From NCBI GenBank assembly GCA_023246995.1, contig JAHFHI010000094.1, positions 1 through 6,073 on the forward strand: a stretch of 6,073 nt of DNA, written 5' to 3'. Shown one piece after another: positions 1 through 6,073 of this stretch. This stretch comes from Candidatus Omnitrophota bacterium (GTDB lineage: Bacteria > Omnitrophota > Omnitrophia > Omnitrophales > Aquincolibacteriaceae). Both the position numbers and the translations under genes were made by a program. Position 1 is the stretch's first letter. Each line of letters begins with the position of its first letter. The notes beneath the pieces were generated by a model. The model saw nothing but the letters and a program-made list of their open reading frames with translations. It ran no database searches and was not told the origin of the DNA.

Positions 1-3000
1 TTCGCTCCCGATTGATGGATTTACTCAGATCGTTGGAACCGATCCCGATAAAGCGCTCGGCCGGGCGGCAGCGCTTGACCGCGTGAATCGTCTGAAAGAT
101 CGCCCGCCGCTCTTTTTGAACCGCACGCGTTTCTTCAAACATATAGCCGACCGGGATCGCGTCAATGGCCCTGGCGATTTCTTCGGGCTGGACGGTCCAG
201 AGAGAATCCCGGAGTTCGGACTCCCGTTCGACATCCTGAAGGAATTCTTTTTTCGCCTCCTCGATCAGCGTCTCGATCCCCTCGACTTCGGAGGCTTTTC
301 GGACGTCGGAGATTAAAATTTTGATCCCGGACTTTTCAATGCCTTTCTGAAGATGCGCGCCGAAGATTGCTTTTAGCTGCATTTTTCCGAATTCCCTGAA
401 TTCCTGATACCTCGGGTCCCGGCTCAAGTAAAACCTCGCGCCGCTTAAATCCCGCATGACCTCCTCCATGTTCCACCGGGCATCCGGCCCCGAGCTTCCT
501 TCCACGAGAAAGCGCGGCCGCTTGTCCGGAGCCACGTCAAAAAGACGGATCACAAACGGAGCTCCGCTCCGAAAAGTGGGATAGGTTAGGATTTCAGAGA
601 GCGCAAGCCGGAGACGCTCGTGATCGCGCTCCATGCCCACGCGGCCGCGGTCCGCGAGCAAAATTTCTTCGATCCGGAAAAGCCCGATGCCCTTCATGCC
701 CGACAAAAAGGCGGCCGATCTCCTTTCACCATCCTCCTTGAGAGCGGCCAGATCCGTTTCATCCGCCAGGTATTCCACGGGGTTTCCCTCAAAAGCGGAG
801 GGACGAAAGACATGGGCGGTGTAATAGCGCTCCAAGTATCCATAGGTTTTGCCGAGCGTTTCCCAGCGAGCTCTTGTTGCCGCGTCCGGGTTAATCGCGA
901 AAAGGCCTTTTTTGCCGTCGACTAACCCCTCATCCCCGGGATGGATGCTTGAGAAGTCCAGGCCCTCGGCCTTAAGATCCGCGGACATGAGCACAATAAC
1001 TCCGCTTTTTTTGGCGAAAATGTACCAGTGCGGAATCCGCAGCTCCCCTTCCATCCTCGGGGTCACGATCCCGACCACTTTCCCGTGGCCGCGCAGATTT
1101 CCCATCAGCCGGTTGTAATCCGACTCGTGGCGGATTTCCCTGGCGAAAACGATAATCGGCTTGTCCGACTTTTTCTCCGGGTCCCCGTTTTCGGCCATGT
1201 CATAATAGCGCATCAGGAATTCCCAGAAATCATCCGTCATGCGATCCCGGACCTTATAGAAGAACTTCGCGGCCGCGTATTGAGCGGGCCTTCCTTTAAG
1301 GATCTCCTCTCCCGCGAAACGGTTAAACTCTTCGGCGAGCGAAGCGAATGCGCCGGCTTTATCCCCGAGCGATCTCAAGCCCGCCTCAAAATAAGCCTGA
1401 TGGTTTTGTTTTTCAGCCTCGATTCCGGCCGCCTTGACCTCGGCGGAATCATTCGGCTCGTGGACAAAATGATAAGTGTCGAATTCGGAGACAATGCCGT
1501 TTAAGTAGCCCACCTGTTCAATGGCCGTGTCCAACAGATGCTGGATGCGGTCGCGTTCCGCCCGGTGGGCGGCATTTTTCGGAGCCGCGCTCAATTGCTC
1601 CTCCGCCGTTTTCAATTCGGCCCGGAACTCTTTGACCTTATCTTCCGCGCGCTCGACGGCACTGCGGAGCGCCAGACGCGGGCTTTGACCCGCTTCGATT
1701 TTTTCCAGAATCCCGGGGATTTCCCGTTCGAGCATGTCGCGCCGGTGAGTTGATAAGGCCCTTTCCCCGGCGGAGACCTCCGCGGCCTCGGTGTTGAAAC
1801 CGTAAGGAAGATTTAAAATCACGTCGTAGAGCTTGATCATCACCAAATCTTTATAGCCTTCAATCAAAGCCCGGCGCGCTTCTCCGGCCGGCATGCCGGC
1901 GATGTCCTGGTCTAAAAACAAGAACTCATCGCGTTCTTCAAGGGCGGGGATCAGCTTTTCCCTTAAGATGGCCGCCACCGGCGAACCGAAACGCCCCATA
2001 AATCCCGGGTCTTCCAGGATCTTGTCAATCACCACCTGGGCCTTCTCCCGCGTTTGCCGGACCCGCTGCCGGATCTCGCCGGTCATGGCCTCGACGGCAT
2101 CAAGGTTCTCCTTTCTTTCTCCCTTTAAGCTTTCCTTCACCCGGGCCCATGCTGCTTGGAAGGCTTGTTCTTCATTCGCGATTTTTACTTCCACAAGCGC
2201 TTCGGAATCATGCGGACGGACAAAAGAAATATTCGGCAGGCGGCGCCTGGGTTCCCAAATCACGATTTCGCTCAAGGGCGACTGCTTGAGCATCTTGGGA
2301 GAAACCCCGTGCAGGATCTTATTCTGAAGCCGGCCGGAGGGCCCTTCGACTGCCGTCCTCACTTCGGAACGGGGTGCGGTACCCGGAGTTTCAATCGGAG
2401 AACGGCGGACCAGCGCTTCGTTTAATTTTTTGGCAAGCCGGGCCAGGATTTCTTTTTTGGGGATGTTGATCCCTGCCCGCGCCATAGCCTCGGCAACATC
2501 TTCGTCGTTAAATTCCCTGGCCGCAACTCCCCCCAAAGCGCTTTGAAGGGCCCCCATGACTTTATCCCTGCGATTGGATTGCGGAAGCAGCTTTTTGGGA
2601 AGATCAGCAGCCTCGAAAATGCGGACGATCGTTTCATCCGTAATCGGCGATACGGTGAAATCATATTGCTTTTCCGGGGCCTTTGAGCTTGTGGGGGCCG
2701 CTTCGATTTCTTCCGGAAAACTTTTTCGAACAGTTTCCAGCTTCCATCCGATCAATTGTCCGTTCACGATAAACTTTTCGAGCTTCGCGATTTCAAAGCC
2801 GCTTTCTTGAAAAATCTTTTCCAGTTCGGCGCGGTTTTTGTCTCCGTAGGTCAATTTTTTTAATTGAAACGCGTAGAACTGTTTTTGCGCAACCAATCTT
2901 TCGGCAAGTTTTATGGCGAGAATCTTTTGGGCGATTCGGGGTTTTGCCTCCGCCTCCGCGTCTTCATATTTTGTGAAGTATCCGGTGAGACGGTTTAAAC

Positions 3001-6000
3001 TTGCCCTCAAGGACTGATTCTGCGCGTCCGGAAGCCGGGCGATGCCGTGACGGATCTGCTCCAGAGATTCCTCTAATAACTGTTTATTCGCCTCGGAAGG
3101 CTCGCTCAAGAAAGTTTCCATCCGCTCGTAGGCTTTGGTCTGAAGCAGAATCTCAAGCTGCGGCAGGAAGGTCCCGGCGGCGCGCATGATGCTCGAATCG
3201 CTATGGTGCAAAAGGGCCGCAAACTCACCGTCTTTTTTGAGGACTTGGTGTAAAGCCGTTAAGGCCTTGGGCAGGTCGGCATACTCGATGCCGTAGGAAG
3301 ACGTGGCCGCGTCCATCGAAGCGCGGCCATAGGCCTTGGCCACGTCTTCGGCCGCGATCTGACGGAAGTGGAAACCGGGAAAACTGGGAATATATTGCGC
3401 CGGAATCTCCACCAAATCCACGGCGTGAAACTCGGCTTTCCCTGAAACCCCCAGTCGATTGAAAACTCTCTCTCCCATAAGGGGCACAAAAAAACGTCCC
3501 GTGCCGATATCTAGAAAATGGGCCGAGGGGTTTTTACGCAGAGAGCGCACCATAAAATCCTCGAAGAAATACCGGGCTGCTTCCCGGTCCGCCGGATCAA
3601 GCAAGGATGCCGCGTACTCCCCGGAGCCCCACAATTCCTTGAAAACCGCCGCAGCCTCGACCGCGGCGGCCCGCACCTCGGAGCGAAAATAATTCCGGAC
3701 CATACTCGGGAATTGATAAATTTTAAGCTTCTCATGCCACGCGGCCAAGTGGCTTTCAGGATCCGCGTGCCGCCCCATTTCCGAGATTCCGGTAAAAAGC
3801 TTGTAGGCTTCGGAACTCTTGAAGCGGTCTTCGGGCGGGACCTGCTTTAAAAGCGAAAAAAACTTTCCGGCGAGCCCTTCCCGGTCCACATCCGTAAATT
3901 TGAGAGTGAATTTCAGCATCTTAAGCGTGTTCGCGATCAGTTTCTCCTGCCACACGCCGAGTTCCTCTCCGGATGAAAAGGCCACTTCGGGAGATGAAAG
4001 CTCCGCGAGCGTGGCCCGAAAATACGCCGCGAGAAATTCCCGGTAGAGATTTTCATCGAGCACTTCGATCTCGGAACGCTTGAGCCGGCCTATTTTCTTT
4101 TCCACCGCTTCCGAATCCAGCTCGGGCTGATCCCGGAGGCGCACGATTCCAAGCCGCGCGAGGGAGAGGAGAATCCCGGCAGGGGCAAACTGGTTGATTA
4201 AATTTTCCCTCAACAAAAATTCCGGGAGATACTCCCTGTAACGCTCACGGCTTATTTCCTGTTTTGAAATCTCAAGCATTTCCCCGAGGCGCCCGGCTAA
4301 GCGGCTGAAGGCACCGGCCGGTGCGGCCTTTATTTTAATCTCGTAATATTTAGAGCCGTCAAAGGCCCCGCCAAGCCATTTCGCAACCTGTTCCAGATAG
4401 GCTTCCATATCCCCTTCATCTTCCCACACCTCGGCGGTAAAAATTCCGCCTTCGCGAAAGGCCCTCCCTTGCTCATCCTCCTCAAGGTTCGGGATTTCGC
4501 GATGAAGCGTGAAGCCCTCGCCGCCCACGGCTCCGAGCTGCACCGGATCCAGGTATTGATTGGGACGGTCGTAACTGCGGGCAATACTGCGGAATTTCAG
4601 GAACATTCGAAGGGCTTCGTCCGAACCGGCAGGGATTTCGGTTTCATTCAGGCGGCGCTTTCCGGCAAAGGATTCGAGGATGATTTTTCCGTTCGCGTAG
4701 GTCATCCTGACTTTTTCAACTCCGTTTTCATCGAATAAGAGCTGCAGAACATGGCTCTTGTAAAAATCCTGAAAGCTCAAGGCTCTTACTTCCGAGCGGA
4801 CTAAAATTTTTTCCAAGGCTTGTGCTATGGCGTCTTTTTCAGGCGCAGGGGTTTCAGGCTTTGCCTGAAGGGTAAGCAGCTTAAGCGCCGCGGGTTTGGC
4901 CAAACTCCCGGCCGTGCCCAACTCCTGAATGGCTTTTAGCCGGACTGCGGGCCGCGCGTCATCAAGCGCGTAATAGAGGAAGGTCAGGTAAGTGCCGGTG
5001 CTGCGCGGAGTCGAGGCTTCCACTCCGAGTGTCTCGCGGGTGCGGCTCACATCGGGCTTGCGTTTGGCCGGGTCGTCCCGGTCCGGCTGGGGAACCTCCT
5101 CGATGGCCGCCTCGAAGCGGGCGTATGCATCCCCCTGCGTTTCGCTTAAGCTCCGCATAAAATCTTCAATCATCGACTTCATTTCAAACGCCAGATCCCG
5201 GATGGTCATTTCGTCGGCGTTGCCAAGATTAAAAACCCGGTCGATCACCGGCTTTCCTTCCAAGCGAGAGGTTTCAAGGAGCGCTTGGATCATACGCATG
5301 AGATCGTCGACATAATTAAAACTGCGGGTTCGTGTTCCGCCTTCTTCGAGGAGCATCGGCTTGCCGTTTAATGCCGCGCGGCTGAAATTCGGCACGGGCC
5401 GGTGGTCACGGCCCGACATCCCCGGGCCGTAGGTATTGAAAATCCGCATGATGCGCTCGTCAAAATCCGGATAGCGCCGGGTGTAAAGCGCGCCGAGCAC
5501 TTCCCCTCCGATTTTTCCCACGTCATAGGGGCCACGAAGCCCAAGCGCATTCACCTTTCCCGGATCGGTTTCCTTTTGCGGATGCGTGACCGGGTCGCCA
5601 TAAACTTCGGAAGTTGAGGCGTAGAGATACGCCGCGTTTTTGAGCCGGGCCAACTCCATGGCATTGCGGGTTCCCTGAAGGCCCGATGAAATCGTTTCTA
5701 TCGGAAGGCCGTAATAAATTTTCGGGTCCGCGATGGAGGCCAGATGAAAAACCGCGTCAAGCCCGCCCTCAACATCAAAGGGCCGGGTGACGTCATGAGC
5801 AAAATAACGGAAGTTAGAACTAAACTGCGGATGTTTTGCCAAAGCGTCCATGTGCGCCTGGGTGCCCGTGGCTTGATTATCCAGCGCGATGACCTGATGA
5901 CCTTCCTGAAGAAGATAGAGCGCAAGCACGCTTCCCAGAAATCCGGACGCGCCGGTGATAAGAATGCGTTTCTTTCCTGCCGCGGGCGGAGCAAGATCCA

Positions 6001-6073
6001 AATCAAAGCGCACGGCTTTCGAGGGCCGGAATCCCGGAATCGCGAGGGCCTCGGTCTGCGCCCGCTCTGCGGC
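1..6073 (-). CDS. Giant multidomain protein, internal fragment (SDR decarboxylase-like / methyltransferase / PtsI-like fusion)
   Basis: A single minus-strand reading frame of 2024 codons crosses the entire window with no stop, and both ends are open. Reading every codon gave recognisable domains in the same register from edge to edge, which argues against a chance open frame or a frameshifted set of genes. Domain order is linker, UDP-glucuronate-decarboxylase-like SDR, HEAT-like piece, unknown module, SAM methyltransferase, small helical domain, then a PtsI-like enzyme I module cut at the left edge. There is no Met before the SDR Rossmann motif. The possible GTG (residue 21) and TTG (residue 25) starts lack a clear Shine-Dalgarno sequence, so the true start is probably beyond the right edge. 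No hydrophobic stretch long enough for a membrane span and no signal peptide is visible, suggesting a cytosolic segment. Only one Cys (residue 2002) occurs. Proteins of this size and mixed content are known from Omnitrophota, but that assignment is inferred. The function of the full protein is unknown. Confidence 0.96.
2..721 (-). other. PEP-binding TIM barrel of the PtsI-like module, truncated by the window edge (residues 1785-2024)
   Basis: This is the PEP-binding barrel, read from KGIGLFRIEE to the SNDL motif. R1800, R1843, R1880, E1980, N2014 and D2015 fill the positions of the PEP- and Mg-binding residues of enzyme I (E. coli R296, R332, R358, E431, N454, D455). Differences from the family are ILISDV where enzyme I has the MFPM strand (302-319), and about 10 extra residues between the GxMxE strand and the SNDL strand, containing the only Cys seen (C2002). 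The last part of the barrel, which carries the catalytic Cys, is off the left edge. Confidence 0.78.
884..1162 (-). other. Swivelling phosphohistidine-type domain of the PtsI-like module (residues 1638-1730)
   Basis: The fold is readable from its strands: PIIVFAREI, then KVVGIVT (1665-1671), then HWYIFAKKSGVIVLMS (1682-1697), then HPGDEGLVDGKKGLFAINP (1711-1729), which matches the GDxxxVDGxxGxxxxNP ending of PEP-utilising mobile domains. H1682 is the only His positioned as the phospho-acceptor. The family's GGRTSH loop is replaced by about ten residues ending in RIPH, and the following small residue by Trp. The His is therefore kept in an unusual setting. Confidence 0.72.
1499..1780 (-). other. 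Coiled-coil insertion within the PtsI-like module (residues 1432-1525)
   Basis: A regular heptad pattern is visible: L1469, V1473, A1476, V1480, F1483, L1487, A1490 and L1494 alternate at spacings of four and three, in a strongly charged Ala/Glu/Lys-rich helix. A PKN turn (about 1499-1501) leads to a second helix with I1510, L1513, I1518, V1521 and L1524, so an antiparallel helical hairpin is likely. It falls where ordinary enzyme I passes directly from its HPr-binding helices to the phosphohistidine domain. A further helical stretch (1526-1637), including FYKVRDRMTDDFWEFLMRYY, completes the insertion. Confidence 0.6.
1802..2320 (-). other. N-terminal strand and HPr-binding-like helical region of the PtsI-like module (residues 1252-1424)
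   Basis: Residues 1252-1300 contain the N-terminal strand (KILHGVSP) and further strands that in enzyme I pack onto the swivel domain. They are followed by charged helices (NEEQAFQAAWARVKESL, 1300-1316) and by KILEDPGF (1351-1358), which lines up with the LLEDxxL segment of PtsI. A last helix, YKDLVMIKLYDVILNLPYG (1407-1425), corresponds to the DVRDIGKRLLRNILG helix. Overall similarity is weak and rests on order and landmarks. Whether it binds an HPr-like partner is unknown. Confidence 0.62.
2357..2371 (-). repeat. RSEVR pentapeptide, copy 3 (residues 1235-1239)
   Basis: RSEVR is followed by TA, inside the Pro-rich linker directly ahead of the PtsI-like module. It is the third occurrence of the same five residues, again at a module border. 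Confidence 0.6.
2372..2722 (-). other. Pro/Ser linker and small helical domain (residues 1118-1234)
   Basis: A low-complexity linker (about 1118-1138, with SFPEEIEAAPTSSKAPEK) leads to three or four predicted helices: DETIVRIFEAADLPKKLL, RDKVMGALQSALGGVAA, DEDVAEAMARAGI and KEILARLAKKLNEALVRR (each within 1145-1224). A second Pro-rich linker (1225-1234) follows. The helices are short and amphipathic, like a small docking or ubiquitin-associated-type bundle, but I cannot match a family. A role as a spacer between the methyltransferase and the enzyme I module is the simplest reading. Confidence 0.45.
2723..3676 (-). other. Class I SAM-dependent methyltransferase domain (residues 800-1117)
   Basis: After a helical lead-in (802-850) comes motif I, HFLDIGTG (852-859), the Gly-rich SAM-binding loop, then strand 2, FHAVDLVE (882-889), whose acidic D886 is placed to bind the SAM ribose. 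RQIAAEDV (904-911) fits the loop that contacts the adenine. SMDAATSSYGIEYAD (920-933) and the helix and strand ALTALHQVLKKDGEFAALLHH (cut here to ALTALHQVLKKDGEF, 937-951) match the usual post-motif pattern ending in LxxGG, here with KDGE in place of the common KPGG. A long helical insertion (about 965-1075) is followed by the final elements ESGFEIAKLEKF and LIGWKLETVR, typical of the C-terminal strands. The methyl acceptor cannot be told from sequence. In context it might act on a sugar or glycan intermediate, but that is speculation. The core looks intact. Confidence 0.83.
3671..3685 (-). repeat. RSEVR pentapeptide, copy 2 (residues 797-801)
   Basis: RSEVR is followed by AAA. It sits just before the helices that lead into the methyltransferase core. 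The wording matches copies 1 and 3 but the codons differ. Confidence 0.6.
3686..4783 (-). other. Unrecognised module: alpha/beta part then all-helical part (residues 431-796)
   Basis: I do not recognise this 366-residue region. The first part (about 431-584) has alternating polar strands and short helices, including a probable hairpin VEKVRMTYANGKIILES, a Gly-rich turn GAVGGEGFTLH, a very acidic stretch around EEDEQG, and a final strand KYYEIKIKA. The second part (585-796) is almost wholly helical and highly charged, with amphipathic helices such as FSRLAGRLGEMLEI, YREYLPEFLLREN and VWQEKLIANTLKMLKF. There is no nucleotide-binding loop, metal-binding cluster or membrane span. It is flanked by RSEVR copies on both sides, so it behaves as one unit. 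The helical half might instead be an N-terminal cap of the methyltransferase that follows. Confidence 0.55.
4784..4798 (-). repeat. RSEVR pentapeptide, copy 1 (residues 426-430)
   Basis: RSEVR is followed by AL. It sits between the HEAT-like piece and the unknown module. It is encoded by different codons from the other two copies (Arg AGA at the end here, AGG or CGG elsewhere), so it is conserved at the protein rather than the DNA level. Confidence 0.6.
4802..4981 (-). other. HEAT-like helical segment following the SDR domain (residues 365-424)
   Basis: The stretch YALDDARPAVRLKAIQELG resembles the first helix and turn of a HEAT repeat (the D-x-x-P-x-V-R-x-x-A-I-x-x-L-G pattern). It is followed by a second helix, AKPAALKLLTLQ, and, after a Pro-rich gap, by KDAIAQALEKIL, which could begin another unit. 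Only one unit is convincing. HEAT units usually serve as protein-interaction spacers. The first residues overlap the last helix of the SDR domain, so the exact boundary is uncertain. Confidence 0.5.
4970..5968 (-). other. SDR domain, UDP-glucuronate decarboxylase / UDP-xylose synthase-like (residues 36-368)
   Basis: This is an extended short-chain dehydrogenase domain of about 330 residues, the normal length for the family, so it looks complete. It starts with strand ILITGASGFLG, the NAD-binding TGxxGxxG loop (T40 to G47), then D65-N66 where the family has the ribose-binding Asp, H93-D94 and FHLAS (109-113). The catalytic set is present: T154-S155-E156 within ASTSEVYGDP, Y183 and K187 in YxxxK, then RIFNTYGP (210-217). 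R250 in RSFNYVDDL matches the Arg needed for decarboxylation in ArnA and UXS enzymes. The end carries the DDPAKRKPD signature (333-341), strongly typical of UXS. The expected reaction is NAD-dependent oxidation and decarboxylation of UDP-glucuronate to UDP-xylose. A related sugar-nucleotide substrate cannot be excluded. There is a small extra helical stretch (about 302-326) before the signature. The domain is internal to a much larger protein, which is unusual for this normally stand-alone dimeric enzyme. Confidence 0.93.
5969..6073 (-). other. Interdomain linker before the SDR domain (residues 1-35)
   Basis: These residues are rich in Ala, Pro and charged amino acids (for example AIPGFRPSKAVRF and LAPPAAGKK) and carry no recognisable fold. 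They run straight into the first strand of the SDR domain. They look like a flexible tether rather than an N terminus: there is no Met here and no ribosome binding site before the GTG or TTG codons. The preceding domain lies outside the window. Confidence 0.6.

Larger units (their letters stand above)
2..2326 (-). other. Divergent PTS enzyme I (PtsI)-like module, incomplete at the left edge (residues 1250-2024)
   Basis: Enzyme I takes a phosphoryl group from phosphoenolpyruvate onto a His and passes it to HPr. The order of parts matches the family: an N-terminal strand with HGVSP in place of the usual GxxASPG (1255-1259), a helical HPr-binding-like region with the ILEDPGF landmark (1352-1358), a swivelling His domain (1638-1730), and a PEP-binding barrel. 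Barrel landmarks are KGIGLFRIEE (1794-1803; R1800), FVIRLFDVAPDK (1840-1851; R1843), GARFYL (R1880), GYMFEE (E1980) and GIGSNDL (N2014, D2015). These correspond to the PEP- and Mg-binding residues of E. coli PtsI. The module is already about 775 residues and unfinished, against about 570 for a full PtsI, because of an insertion of about 200 residues ahead of the swivel domain. The catalytic Cys region lies beyond the window. The phosphohistidine loop is altered, so activity is uncertain. PEP synthase or PPDK relatives are less likely given the domain order. Confidence 0.82.

Noticed and set aside
1028..1504. A 158-codon open frame on the + strand
   Set aside because: It lies codon-for-codon opposite the PtsI-like insertion and swivel domain of the minus-strand gene. 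It has no recognisable domain or good ribosome binding site, and it is explained as an antisense shadow.
1887..1900. Perfect 14-base palindrome GCCGGCATGCCGGC
   Set aside because: It sits inside well-formed coding sequence (IAGMPAG), is single-copy as far as I can see, and has no T-run or promoter context to suggest a terminator or operator.
2372..2430. Possible gene boundary at the Pro-rich linker before the PtsI-like module
   Set aside because: There is no stop codon, no Met with a ribosome binding site and no change of frame. The linker is better read as an interdomain tether.
5698..6006. A 102-codon minus-strand open frame starting at 6006
   Set aside because: It is in a different frame from the SDR domain, whose Rossmann motif and catalytic residues are in the long frame. 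The translation is Arg/Pro-rich with no family features.
6009..6013. Possible GTG or TTG start just ahead of the SDR domain (+ 5999-6013 region)
   Set aside because: No Shine-Dalgarno-like sequence precedes either codon, and the open frame continues upstream to the window edge with linker-like sequence.

Overview
The whole window is the inside of one very large protein-coding gene on the minus strand. I translated the minus frame whose codons begin at + positions 2, 5, 8 and so on, base by base. It is open across all 2024 codons with no stop and no frame change, and it runs off both window edges. Residue numbers below count from the right edge: residue 1 is at 6071-6073 and residue 2024 at 2-4. 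No second gene, RNA gene, mobile element, CRISPR array or intergenic gap was found.

Layout in protein order (right to left on the + strand): a short Pro/Ala linker (1-35); a complete SDR sugar-nucleotide enzyme closest to UDP-glucuronate decarboxylase / UDP-xylose synthase (36-368); a short HEAT-like helical piece (365-424); a module I do not recognise, alpha/beta then all-helical (431-796); a class I SAM-dependent methyltransferase domain (800-1117); a Pro/Ser linker and a small helical domain (1118-1234); and a long, divergent module resembling enzyme I of the phosphotransferase system (PtsI family). That last module has its N-terminal strand, an HPr-binding-like helical region, a coiled-coil/helical insertion, the swivelling phosphohistidine domain, and most of the PEP-binding TIM barrel, which the left edge cuts. 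A pentapeptide, RSEVR, occurs three times (426-430, 797-801, 1235-1239), each time at or near a border between modules.

Organism: there is no phylogenetic marker gene here. A continuous frame of more than 2000 codons that strings unrelated cytosolic enzyme domains together fits Candidatus Omnitrophota, a phylum known for giant genes. This is an inference, not an identification. GC content is moderate by eye.

Function: the SDR keeps its NAD-binding and catalytic residues and is probably active. The methyltransferase keeps a recognisable SAM-binding loop. The PtsI-like part keeps most PEP-site residues but has an altered phosphohistidine loop, so its phosphotransfer activity is uncertain. No signal peptide or membrane span is visible, and only one cysteine occurs in 2024 residues. 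A common pathway for the three enzymes (for example, modified surface sugars) is possible but cannot be shown from this window.
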